This document shows, piece by piece, positions 1 through 7,803 of a stretch of 41,604 bases of DNA. A model generated the notes under the pieces. That model ran no database searches, was not told the DNA's origin, and saw only the letters and a program-made list of their open reading frames with translations. This DNA is from Deltaproteobacteria bacterium (GTDB lineage Bacteria > Desulfobacterota > Desulfuromonadia > Geobacterales > DSM-12255). The stretch is taken from positions 1-41,604 of the forward strand of contig JAJZTK010000017.1 of assembly GCA_021849045.1 (NCBI GenBank). The letters run 5' to 3'. The position numbers and the translations under genes were made by a program. Each line of letters begins with the position of its first letter. Positions within the stretch are counted from its first letter, which is position 1.

Positions 1-114
1 GATAGTTACGAAGACCGCCCGCGCCGCTTCTTACTGAATGTCAAGCAAAAAATGCAGCAATTAGCTGATTATTTTAAGTTTTTAAAGAACAAACCGGTTA
101 ATGCAACTTTCTAA
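1..114 (+). CDS. C-terminal tail of an unidentified ORF, possibly a transposase (partial)
   Basis: The first frame is open from the window edge to a TAA at 112-114 and gives 37 residues, basic and rich in Lys, Phe and Asn. I do not recognise the family with certainty. The stop is followed within a few bases by CCGGACAC; read from the other strand this region starts TGTCCGGTTAGAAAG, which resembles the terminal inverted repeat of some insertion sequences whose transposase runs to the element end. That makes an IS right end plausible, but only one end is in the window. Its AT-rich codons differ from the GC-rich genes that follow. It may equally be an ordinary host gene tail. Confidence 0.4.
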   Translation, partial: DSYEDRPRRFLLNVKQKMQQLADYFKFLKNKPVNATF

Positions 115-290
115 CCGGACACTGCTGATACAATGCAGTTTATCATTCTATTCATATCTCCTTCATTTGCTGTGACTCCAGACCAAGTCTCCCAGAAGTT
201 TCTCCGGGTTGCTACGTTTTTCAAGTCGTTTAATTCAAGAATCCAAAAAAAGAGGCCACGCGAGAGGCCACGCTGAGGCGATAGAAAGCA
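115..290. other. Gene-free stretch with a short direct repeat
   Basis: This AT-rich interval separates the ORF tail from the tRNA-Gly terminator. The only structure I see is a 12-base-spaced direct repeat of AGAGGCCACGC at about 251-273. A 47-codon ORF starting at 134 has no ribosome binding site and is not called. Confidence 0.5.
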
Positions 291-322
291 AAAAGGGGCT
301 AGGTCTCTTGACCTAACCCCTT
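291..322 (-). terminator. Rho-independent terminator of tRNA-Gly
   Basis: On the minus strand a 12-bp stem (AAGGGGTTAGGT with ACCTAGCCCCTT, one G-U pair) closes a 6-base loop and runs into TTTT. It lies just downstream of the tRNA 3' end. Confidence 0.85.
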
Positions 323-330
323 GATTTTAT

Positions 331-405
<75 letters not shown>

Positions 406-416
406 ATGCGAATGGT

Positions 417-446
417 TTTGTAGCCTACCGACCACCCTTTTGTCAA
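417..446 (-). promoter_or_regulatory. Sigma-70 type promoter of tRNA-Gly
   Basis: On the minus strand a perfect -35 TTGACA (446-441) is followed after 18 bases by TACAAA (422-417). Transcription would start a few bases before the mature tRNA 5' end at 405. Confidence 0.75.
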
Positions 447-471
447 CTATTTTTTGCTTCCGGAAGGGCCA

Positions 472-1875
472 TTACTGCGGTCCCAGCTCGGCAATGGCCC
501 GGCGGAAACGGGCTAGGGTCCGGTCACGCCCCAGCACCTCGATGACTTCGTAGATGCCAGGAGAAACCGTGCCGCCACTCAGGGCGATCCTCACCACCGG
601 ACCGATCTGGCCGAACTTTATCCCCTGCTCCTCGCAGAACCCCTTGAACAGGGCCTCCAGCACTTCGTGCCCGTACTCGGGCAGCTTTTCCAGTCGCTCG
701 ACCAAGGACGAGAGTAGCACCAGAGCCGCCGGGGTCGCGTGCTTCTCCACAGCCGACGCATCGTAGGCAAAATCATCACAATAATAGAAGATAGCACCGT
801 CGGCCATCTCCAGCATGGTCTTGGCCCGCTCCTGCAGGGTCTTCACCACCGCCGGCAAGGCCGGTCCCCTTTCCGGATCAACACCACGTTCTTTCAGGAA
901 CGGTACCAGCAGGTCTGCCAACCGCTGCGAATCGCCGGACTTGATGTAGTGAGCATTAAGCCAGAGTAGCTTGTCCGGGTTGAAGACCCCGGCGGAACGC
1001 CCTACCTGTTCGATGGTGAACTTCTCGACCAGCTCCTCGCGACTGAAGATCTCCTGATCGCCGTGACTCCACCCAAGGCGGACCAGGTAGTTGACCAGCG
1101 CCTCGGGGAGGAACCCCATCTCCTTGTAGGCCATGACGCTGGTGGCGCCGTGCCGCTTGGAGAGACGGGTCTTGTCGGCGCCGAGGATCATCGGCACATG
1201 GGCGAACTCCGGTACCGGATAACCAAGCGCCTGATAGAGCAGGATCTGGCGGGGGGTGTTGTTGACATGGTCGTCCCCCCGGATCACCGTGGAGATCCCC
1301 ATGGTGGCGTCATCGATGACCACGACGAAATTGTAGGTGGGCGTGCCATCGGTCCGCTGGATGATCAGGTCGTCCAGTTCGTCGTTGTTGAAGGAGATCG
1401 GCCCTTTGATCAGGTCGTTAAACGCCGTAACCCCGTCATGAGGAGCCCGGTAGCGCACCACATACGGTTTGCCGGGGATCTCATTATCAAGCCCCCGGCA
1501 GGTGCCGTCGTACTTGGGCTTTCGCCCCTCGGCCAGCGCTTTCTCCCGCCTTGCCTCCAACTCCTCGGTGGTGCAGTAGCAGCGGTACGCCTTTCCCTCG
1601 GCAAGGAGCCTGTCCACATACTCCTTGTAGAGCGGGAACCGTTCCGACTGATAGAAGGGCCCCTCGTCCCAGTCCAGACCGAGCCATTTCATCGCGTCCA
1701 GAATGGCGTCCACCGACTCCTGGGTGGAACGGGCCACATCGGTGTCTTCGATCCGCAGGATAAAGGTTCCCTTGATCTTGCGGGCGAGAAGCCAGTTGAA
1801 CAGGGCGGTACGGGCACCTCCTACATGAAGGTAGCCGGTAGGGCTCGGGGCAAAACGGAGACGGACGTCAGACAT
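472..1875 (-). CDS. gltX: Glutamyl-tRNA synthetase
   Basis: Class I aminoacyl-tRNA synthetase that charges tRNA-Glu with glutamate in the cytoplasm. The HIGH-type motif is at residues 12-20 (PTGYLHVGG) and the KMSKS-type motif at about 235-241 (KTRLSKR). The protein has 467 residues, the normal bacterial length. I chose the ATG at 1875 over one six codons upstream because AAGGAG lies about six bases before it and the protein then opens [14 protein letters not shown], as in the family. It follows yacG after about 100 bases, on the same strand. Whether the enzyme is strictly Glu-specific or also charges tRNA-Gln cannot be decided here. Confidence 0.97.
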   Translation of the reverse strand: MSDVRLRFAPSPTGYLHVGGARTALFNWLLARKIKGTFILRIEDTDVARSTQESVDAILDAMKWLGLDWDEGPFYQSERFPLYKEYVDRLLAEGKAYRCYCTTEELEARREKALAEGRKPKYDGTCRGLDNEIPGKPYVVRYRAPHDGVTAFNDLIKGPISFNNDELDDLIIQRTDGTPTYNFVVVIDDATMGISTVIRGDDHVNNTPRQILLYQALGYPVPEFAHVPMILGADKTRLSKRHGATSVMAYKEMGFLPEALVNYLVRLGWSHGDQEIFSREELVEKFTIEQVGRSAGVFNPDKLLWLNAHYIKSGDSQRLADLLVPFLKERGVDPERGPALPAVVKTLQERAKTMLEMADGAIFYYCDDFAYDASAVEKHATPAALVLLSSLVERLEKLPEYGHEVLEALFKGFCEEQGIKFGQIGPVVRIALSGGTVSPGIYEVIEVLGRDRTLARFRRAIAELGPQ

Positions 1876-1978
1876 GGGAACTCCTTGTGGCAAAAGTAAC
1901 TGTTATTGCAAAGACAAAAGCAACGCCAAGTCGCAATACCTGACCATCTCAGAGTCTCTACGGCCTTGCGTTTTAGGG

Positions 1979-2149
1979 CTATGGACCTTCTTCGTGATCA
2001 TCCGCTTCCGGGGCAGGGCTGTCCGGGATGCGGTACTCCTCCGTGGCCCAGCGCCCCAGATCGACCATTTTGCACCGCTCCGAGCAGAAGGGGCGAAACG
2101 GATTATTCTGCCAGATTGTCTCGTTGCGACACGTGGGACAGCGGAGCAT
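1979..2149 (-). CDS. yacG: DNA gyrase inhibitor YacG family zinc-binding protein
   Basis: A 56-residue protein that is easily missed by length cut-offs. It opens MLRCPTCR and continues with [19 protein letters not shown], giving the four zinc-ligand cysteines (CPxC and CSxRC) and the DLGxW signature of the YacG/DUF329 family; the tail is acidic. In E. coli YacG binds GyrB and inhibits gyrase; that function is family knowledge, not shown here. A good ribosome binding site (AAGGTGAT) precedes the ATG at 2149. It sits between the NERD-protein terminator and gltX on the same strand, so it may be co-transcribed with gltX. Confidence 0.92.
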   Translation of the reverse strand: MLRCPTCRNETIWQNNPFRPFCSERCKMVDLGRWATEEYRIPDSPAPEADDHEEGP

Positions 2150-2167
2150 TAATCACCTTTTTTGAAA

Positions 2168-2197
2168 GAAAAAATCCCCAGTCACAATGTCCGGGGA
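2168..2197 (-). terminator. Terminator after the NERD-protein gene
   Basis: On the minus strand TCCCCGG pairs with CTGGGGA (one G-U) around a 9-base loop and is followed by TTTTTT. It lies about 65 bases beyond the stop of the 2263-3825 gene and ends that transcript before yacG. Confidence 0.7.
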
Positions 2198-2262
2198 ACC
2201 AGAACGAGAACGGAGAGGATATTACCGCCATGATGGCAGGAAAGTCAATCCCCGTAAGCCTT

Positions 2263-3825
2263 TCAGGGGACCTTTCGCCCCTTGAGCATATGCTCGACCT
2301 GCAGGGTTGATGGTCGCTTCGTTCCTCCCAGGTGGCGCCTGGCCTCGGCCTGGAGCCTTTCCAGGAGTGGCACCAGCTGCGACAGACGGGCTATGCGGTA
2401 AAACCTGCCCAGATGCTCGCCCAGCCCGGTTGTGTCCGCCTCGTCGGGGAAGACGATCACACCGTAGACCGGGAGCTCCCAGGGGCTGCGCTGCTTGATG
2501 AGTTTCATCAGGCTCATGCAGTATTCGTTGAGCTGCTGATACGGGTTCTCGCCCCAGAGGCAGTCGATCTTCTTTCGGTCGCTCCCGGAGCGACTGTACC
2601 AGACATCGTTCAGGAAGTCCCCATCCGAGACAATCTTGCCCAAATAGTATTTCGCCTCCAGGATCACCACACAGTTGCGGCTCACCAGGATAAAATCGGT
2701 GAACTGCCGGAAATTGCGCCCCACAGCCACGTCGAAGTTGCGCAACAGGCGCCATTCGTCCCTGACAAAGTGGGAACTGCCGCCAATGACCTCGTAAATC
2801 AGCTGTTCAAAGGTGTTGGAGAACTGGGGCGACACCACGTCAACGAGCGCCTTGTAGGACTCCTCCTTCGCCTGCTTGGGGGCTGCTTCGAACCGGACAA
2901 CCCGTTGCTCCAACTGCTCAATCTCCTGGCGGGTCCGCTCCAGCTCATCGGTGTATTTGAGCGATTGCTGGGCCGACTTGTCTTCCAGTTCGGCAATAAT
3001 CTCCTCTGCCAGCCGGGAATACTCCTCGTCGTCCCGAACCCTTTGCTCCAGCACCCTGATCCGGCGCACCGAGAGTTCGGACTGCTCGCGCATCTGCCGT
3101 TCCGTCTCTTCCAACTGCTGGTTTCGCTCCTTGAGCTGGCGCAGGTAGCCATCTGCCCGGGAGATGATCTCCGCCTCACGCTGGCGCAAGGCGATCCGTC
3201 GCTGGCGGATGTTCCTGAAGAGCAATTCGACTAGCAACCAGACAAGTGCCCCTCCGGACAAAAAGGCTCCCATTGTCCGTAAGTAGTAGGAGTGCACTCC
3301 CACCTTGCGCGACGGGGCCGACAGCCAGAGCCGGTAATCTTCTGCAAAGCTGAGCGGAATGTTTTTCAGGACGTAGAGACGGCCGATGATTTCTCCGCCC
3401 CCGCCCATCCTGGGATCGGGAAGGTGACGCAACACCGTAAACGATTCACGGGCAAGGTCGCTCTTCGTTGGTTGTCGGTACCAGCCGGAACGCGGCCCGG
3501 AAACGAACAGTATCCGTTGCTCCGGACAGGCCACGGATGTAGCTTTGCAGTCGGTTATCACATAACCGAACAGTCCAAAGTCGGCATCGATGATCTGTTG
3601 GACCAGGAGTTGGTCATCCCGCTCCATGAAGTAGGAAAGCTTGATGGTCATCCGCTCGGCAAGGGTTTTCAGGTCAGCGGTGTGAATGCGGAGCAGACGC
3701 TGTTGCTTGAAATCAGCGAAGATATCCGCATTAATAAGGGTGGCGATGACGGCAGCCATCCCTATGATCAGCAAGAGGCGGAAGGCGGACAGTATGCGGG
3801 TGCGGGTTTTGTCTTTCATATGCAT
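2263..3825 (-). CDS. Membrane-anchored protein with periplasmic sensor-like region, coiled coil and C-terminal NERD domain
   Basis: A 520-residue protein with an unusual order of parts. A hydrophobic helix at about 11-30 is followed by a roughly 150-residue extracytoplasmic region (containing VITDCKATSVACPEQ), a second membrane helix at about 185-205, a long charged Glu/Arg/Gln coiled coil at about 210-320, and a C-terminal domain at about 345-500 with DFILVSRNCVVILEAKYY. The last matches the NERD (nuclease-related) fold: the Asp and the ExK pair sit where restriction-endonuclease-like enzymes have catalytic residues. The layout recalls a transmembrane receptor with a nuclease-like output, but no substrate is known. 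The start is uncertain: ATG at 3825 or 3819, neither with a clear Shine-Dalgarno site. It is the last gene of a tight minus-strand operon, 11 bases after a small membrane protein. Confidence 0.8.
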   Translation of the reverse strand: MHMKDKTRTRILSAFRLLLIIGMAAVIATLINADIFADFKQQRLLRIHTADLKTLAERMTIKLSYFMERDDQLLVQQIIDADFGLFGYVITDCKATSVACPEQRILFVSGPRSGWYRQPTKSDLARESFTVLRHLPDPRMGGGGEIIGRLYVLKNIPLSFAEDYRLWLSAPSRKVGVHSYYLRTMGAFLSGGALVWLLVELLFRNIRQRRIALRQREAEIISRADGYLRQLKERNQQLEETERQMREQSELSVRRIRVLEQRVRDDEEYSRLAEEIIAELEDKSAQQSLKYTDELERTRQEIEQLEQRVVRFEAAPKQAKEESYKALVDVVSPQFSNTFEQLIYEVIGGSSHFVRDEWRLLRNFDVAVGRNFRQFTDFILVSRNCVVILEAKYYLGKIVSDGDFLNDVWYSRSGSDRKKIDCLWGENPYQQLNEYCMSLMKLIKQRSPWELPVYGVIVFPDEADTTGLGEHLGRFYRIARLSQLVPLLERLQAEARRHLGGTKRPSTLQVEHMLKGRKVP

Positions 3826-3836
3826 CGTGTCGTGTT

Positions 3837-4193
3837 TCAGATCAGAAGCGTTTCCCCAGGTCTGAGAGGGGGCGGTTCATCAGCGGAACGAAGGGTCGAG
3901 TAAAACAGATAAAAGAACAGGATAACTATGCCAAGAAACAACAGCAGGGGACGCAACAGGCTGCTGCGCGGCTCCTTGCCCGCCGGGCGGAGAAAGCCGA
4001 AGATCGTTATCAGGATGCCGATCGCACCGAACATCCCGCCCCAGAAAAAGGCCAGCGAGACAAATTGGGCCGCAGCAGGGGGCGACAGGAACAAGAGTCG
4101 GGCAACCCAGGTGTGATAATACGAGCCGACAGTGATCAGCGCCACGGCGGCAATCAGGAAGTTGAGTCCGCGCTTTACCGTCGACCGGCGCAT
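3837..4193 (-). CDS. Small three-helix membrane protein of unknown function
   Basis: A 118-residue protein with basic N terminus and three predicted membrane helices, at about 9-27, 42-68 and 82-100, and a short Pro-rich tail. I recognise no family. The start ATG at 4193 lies four bases after the stop of the TsaC-like gene, with a GGAGGGG ribosome binding site inside that gene's last codons, so translation is probably coupled. It precedes the NERD-protein gene by 11 bases. A role as a membrane partner of that protein is inference from position only. Confidence 0.75.
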   Translation of the reverse strand: MRRSTVKRGLNFLIAAVALITVGSYYHTWVARLLFLSPPAAAQFVSLAFFWGGMFGAIGILITIFGFLRPAGKEPRSSLLRPLLLFLGIVILFFYLFYSTLRSADEPPPLRPGETLLI

Positions 4194-4197
4194 TACC

Positions 4198-4809
4198 CTA
4201 CCCCTCCACCCAGCTCACGTCGCCGATCCCCTCACGCAGCACTTCCGGATAATCGCCGATCAGGCTGACCACGGAACTGACGTCGGGAGGCAGCAGGCCG
4301 CCGTCGAGGATGCAGTCAAGCTGCTTTCCCATCTCGCTGTCGACGATATAGGGATCGCCGATCGGCTCTTCCCCCGAACGGTTGGCGCTCGTGGTGACAA
4401 TGGGGTTCCCCAGCGCCTTCACCAGCGCGAGGCAGACCGGGTTGTCCGGGATCCGGATACCAACGGTCTTCTGCTTGGTTACCAGCAGATTGGGGACGAT
4501 ACTCGTGGCGTCCAGCACAAAGGTGTAGGGGCCGGGCAGCAACCGCTTCATGATCCTGAAGGCGAAGTTGCTCACCTTGGCGTAGCGGGTCACCTCGGAA
4601 AGATCCGCGCAGATGAAGGAAAACGGTTTTTTCCTCTCCCGCTGCTTGATCGTATAGATCTTCTCGATCCCTTTTTTGCTGAAGATACTACAACCGATGC
4701 CGTAGGTGGTATCGGTCGGATAGGCGATCACTCCGTCGCCCCTGAGGATATCCACCACTTGGGCGATCAGGCGTGGCTGGGGATCTTCGGGGTGGATGCT
4801 GATCATCAT
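4198..4809 (-). CDS. Sua5/YciO/YrdC family protein, likely L-threonylcarbamoyladenylate synthase
   Basis: A 203-residue single-domain YrdC-like protein. Family enzymes make threonylcarbamoyl-AMP from threonine, bicarbonate and ATP for the t6A modification at tRNA position 37. Length and the opening (ISIHPEDPQPRLI) look like the YciO branch, but the residues used by active TsaC are present: KxR in TIKQRERKKP and SxN in TSANRSGEEP. The call as a working synthase is therefore reasonable, though a YciO-like protein of other function is possible. The start ATG overlaps the TGA of the upstream aminopeptidase (ATGA); a second ATG follows directly. Confidence 0.85.
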   Translation of the reverse strand: MMISIHPEDPQPRLIAQVVDILRGDGVIAYPTDTTYGIGCSIFSKKGIEKIYTIKQRERKKPFSFICADLSEVTRYAKVSNFAFRIMKRLLPGPYTFVLDATSIVPNLLVTKQKTVGIRIPDNPVCLALVKALGNPIVTTSANRSGEEPIGDPYIVDSEMGKQLDCILDGGLLPPDVSSVVSLIGDYPEVLREGIGDVSWVEG

Positions 4810-5915
4810 GGCGCGTCAACCGGGTTGAGCAGTTGCAGGTCCTTGGGGACAAAGCGTCCGTCCTTCTGGATCAGCACGTCGTCGAACCAGATCTCGCCGT
4901 CACCTTCCAGGAGCTTCACCATATCCCAGTGGACCGCCGACTTGTTGCCGTTGTCGCACTCGTCGTAGCACTGCCCCGGGGTGAAGTGGATCGAACCGAA
5001 GATCTTCTCGTCAAAGAGGATATTGCGCATGGGGTTGCGGATCCCGGGGTTGACGCCGATGGCGAACTCGCCGACATAGCGGGCCCCGGCATCGGTGTCG
5101 AGGATCTTGTTCAGCGCCTCATCCATCCCCTGGGCCGTGGCCTTGACGATCCTGCCTTTGGTGAACTCCAAGCGGATGTTGTTGAACTCCTTCCCCTGGT
5201 AGAGGGTCGGGCAGTTGTAGGTGATGTACCCCTCAGCCGATTCCCGCACCGGCGCCGTGAAGACTTCGCCGTCGGGGATATTGAAGCGGCCGTCGCACTT
5301 GATGCCCGGCAGCCCCTTGATGCTGAAGGAAAGATCGGTGTCCGTCGACCGGATCCGGACCCGGTCGGCCCGGTCCATATAGCGCTTCAGCTTTCCCTGC
5401 TTCTTCGATTCGGTCTGCCAGTCGATGCAGCAGGCGGCGAAGACATAGTCCTCATACTCCTCCAGACTCATCTTGGCATCCTGGGCCGCCCCGAAGGTCG
5501 GATAGCGGGTTATGACCCAGCGCGTGTGCTTGACGCGCCAGTCGCTGATCGGTCGGGTAACCCTGGCGTAGGTGATCATGGCCGCCTGATCGGCCTGGGC
5601 AAGGGTCATGGTGTTATCGGCCGCCGAGATGGCGATGAAGACATCCACCTTCTTCATGAAATCCAGCTTATGCTCGGGGAAGTAGTTGAGCTGCTCCTTC
5701 CCGGCGCTGTTGTAGAAGTGCCGGGAGAGCTCGGGGAAGCTGAATTCGTACTCGACATATCTTGCCCCCTTTTCGAGGCAGAGGATGTAGAGCTCCTTGA
5801 CGAGCGGCAGCGCCTCAGCTCCCGAGGCGCTGATGAGGACCACATCCCCCTTTTTCACCCGGGTCGAGTAGTTGACCAGCACCTCCGCCCACTGTCTGAT
5901 TCTCGGATCCTTCAC
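4806..5915 (-). CDS. M29 family metallo-aminopeptidase
   Basis: A 369-residue protein matching the thermophilic aminopeptidase family M29 (AmpS/PepS type), which removes N-terminal residues using two metal ions. Expected ligands are visible: E217 in DGEVFTAP, E283 in VGEFAIGVNP, H310 in GSIHFTPG, and H329 and D331 in SAVHWDMV. The start is GTG at 5915, with GGAGG only about four bases upstream. The 3' end overlaps the TsaC-like start. It follows dut after 55 bases on the same strand. Confidence 0.92.
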   Translation of the reverse strand: MKDPRIRQWAEVLVNYSTRVKKGDVVLISASGAEALPLVKELYILCLEKGARYVEYEFSFPELSRHFYNSAGKEQLNYFPEHKLDFMKKVDVFIAISAADNTMTLAQADQAAMITYARVTRPISDWRVKHTRWVITRYPTFGAAQDAKMSLEEYEDYVFAACCIDWQTESKKQGKLKRYMDRADRVRIRSTDTDLSFSIKGLPGIKCDGRFNIPDGEVFTAPVRESAEGYITYNCPTLYQGKEFNNIRLEFTKGRIVKATAQGMDEALNKILDTDAGARYVGEFAIGVNPGIRNPMRNILFDEKIFGSIHFTPGQCYDECDNGNKSAVHWDMVKLLEGDGEIWFDDVLIQKDGRFVPKDLQLLNPVDAP

Positions 5916-5970
5916 ACCGTACCTCCAGAAGTCATATCAAATGCTTACGTCATCAGCCCTGAGCGCAGTC

Positions 5971-6420
5971 TTACCGTCCCGTATGGCCGAACCCGCCGGT
6001 CCCACGGCCGGTATCATCCAACTCCTCGACCTCCACCAGTTCGGCCCGCACCACGGGCGCCACGATCATCTGGGCGATCCGTTCGCCGTCCTTGATCACG
6101 AACGGTTCGGTGCCATGGTTTATCACGATTACGCCAATCTCGCCCCGATAATCGGCGTCAATGGTACCGGGTGCGTTCACCAGCGTGACCCCATGCTTGA
6201 TTGCCAGACCGCTCCGGGGCCGGATCTGGGCCTCATAGCCCTCGGGGACGGCAATGGCGATGCCGGTCGGGACTAAGCTCCGCATCCCCGGGTCCAGGCG
6301 GATATCGTCCGTCAGGTCGGCGCAGAGGTCCATGCCGGCCGCCGAGTCGGTCATGTAACGGGGCAAGGGGTGCGAACCGGACGGACGCAACCGTTTTATG
6401 CGAACGGGAATGTGCTGCAT
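5971..6420 (-). CDS. dut: Deoxyuridine 5'-triphosphate nucleotidohydrolase (dUTPase)
   Basis: Homotrimeric dUTPase that hydrolyses dUTP to dUMP and pyrophosphate, keeping uracil out of DNA and supplying dTMP synthesis. At 149 residues it is of normal length and all five motifs are present: DSAAGMDL (25-32), PRSGLA (68-73), [10 protein letters not shown] (85-94), [11 protein letters not shown] (112-122) and the C-terminal [10 protein letters not shown] (139-148). The ATG lies four bases after the stop of the M16 peptidase frame and lacks a strong ribosome binding site, suggesting translational coupling. Confidence 0.97.
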   Translation of the reverse strand: MQHIPVRIKRLRPSGSHPLPRYMTDSAAGMDLCADLTDDIRLDPGMRSLVPTGIAIAVPEGYEAQIRPRSGLAIKHGVTLVNAPGTIDADYRGEIGVIVINHGTEPFVIKDGERIAQMIVAPVVRAELVEVEELDDTGRGTGGFGHTGR

Positions 6421-6424
6421 GGCG

Positions 6425-7680
6425 TTAGAGCGTCAACTCGGCGGGGTCTGTTGGAATACCTTCCAGATCGCCCATCAGTTGGAGCGTCAGGTAGCGGTCG
6501 TCCAGGATCTCCTGACAGAGTTCCATCAGGCTCTGAACCGTCACCTGCTGGAGCCCCTTGATGATATTCTCCAGCGGCTGGTAGGCGCCGAAATAAATCT
6601 CGTTTTTGGCCAACTTGGACATCACGTTGTCGTTGCTTTCCAGGGAGAGGAGAATATTCCCCTTGAGCAGTGCCCGGGCAGCATCCAGTTCGTCCACACC
6701 GACCGGCTCGTTCTTGATCCGGCGCATCTCGCGCAACAGAATCGCCAGCACCTGGGACACCTTGTCTTTCGAGGTGCCGGACGAGACCACCAGGGTCCCG
6801 GCGTCGGAATGGGAGGCGAGGTAGGAGTAGATGGAGTAGGCCAGCCCCTCTTTTTCCCGGACCTCCTGGAAGAGCCGGGAACTCATGCTGCCACCCAGGA
6901 TCGTGTTGAGGATAAGCGCTTCGAAACGCTTGGGAGGTTTTGGGGCAGCGCTTTCGTCCCAAGGCAGATCAGGACCTGCTCCAGGTCACGCTGCACACGC
7001 TCCAGCCGCTTCTCGTAAGGTGGAGGCGTGCCGTTGCCGGCACCGCCGCCGCTGGGAACGGCGTCAAAAACGCTGTTCAGGAGTTCGAGGAGCCGATCAT
7101 GAGTGATTTTCCCCGCCGAGGCAATAATGATATCGCCGGCCCGATAGATCTCGCGCTGATAGGCAACAATATCGTCGCGGGTCAGGCTCTCAACCGTCTC
7201 AACGGTACCGATGATCGGCATCCCCAGCGGGTGCCCCTTCCAGACGTTCTGGTGAAACAGGTCGTGGATGAAGTCGTCAGGATTATCCTCAAGCATTCGG
7301 ATCTCCTGCAGGATCACCTTCCGCTCTTTGTCGATCTCGTCCTCGTCAAAGACCGAGTTGAGAAAGATGTCCGCCAGCAACCCCACGGCACCGGGAAGGT
7401 ATTCTTCCAGAACCTTGGTGTAGTAACAGACGAACTCCCTGCCGGTAAAGGCGTTCAGGACGCCGCCGACCGAATCGATCTCACGGGCAATGTCCAGGGA
7501 CGAGCGGGTTTTGGTCCCTTTGAACAGAAGATGTTCGATGACATGGGAGATACCGTTCCGGGACGGCAATTCGTGCCTGGAGCCACTCGCCACCCAGATT
7601 CCGATGGATACCGAATGGGCGTGGGGGATGTACTGGTTAATGACCCGGATACCGTTATTGAGAACTGTTTTGGAGATCAT
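6425..7680 (-). pseudogene. M16 family (insulinase/processing-peptidase type) zinc peptidase, frameshifted
   Basis: Two frames together encode one normal-length (about 418-residue) M16 peptidase. The N-terminal part runs from ATG 7680 and holds the inverted zinc motif HVIEH (46-50) with the downstream Glu in ERKVILQEIRML. After LGTKALPQ the frame becomes nonsense and stops at 6883. The family sequence resumes one frame over with KRFEALILN and LGGSMSSRLFQ and continues to 6425. The shift lies within about 6929-6950, amid GGG, TTTT and GGGG runs (plus-strand view), and corresponds to one missing base. It is either a real mutation or a homopolymer sequencing error. Neighbours are pnp upstream and dut downstream. 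No clear ribosome binding site precedes ATG 7680. Confidence 0.88.
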
Positions 7681-7730
7681 GAATGAAATATACCTGCCCT
7701 CGTTCGATTCGCAACTGCTGGCGCAAGGAA

Positions 7731-7756
7731 AAGGGGCGGTCCGCAGGCCGCCCCTT
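7731..7756 (-). terminator. Terminator after pnp
   Basis: A perfect 9-bp stem AAGGGGCGG/CCGCCCCTT with an 8-base loop lies about 50 bases past the pnp stop. T-rich sequence flanks both sides, so it could act on either strand; the minus-strand genes make pnp the likely user. Confidence 0.75.
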
Positions 7757-7803
7757 TCTTTTTTCAAAACAATGACCGGCAGGCGGACCCGCCGGTATTC
7801 GGG

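Noticed and set aside
134-277. A 47-codon ORF (MQFIILF...) between the ORF tail and the tRNA
   Set aside because: It has no ribosome binding site and its end overlaps a direct repeat; probably chance.
4833-6095. A 420-codon plus-strand frame opposite the M29 aminopeptidase and dut
   Set aside because: Antisense to two genes with all catalytic residues in place; no sign of its own start or domain.
6925-6955. Programmed -1 frameshift in the M16 peptidase
   Set aside because: No X XXY YYZ slippery heptamer lies in the zero frame and no downstream pseudoknot is evident; a one-base lesion or sequencing error is simpler.
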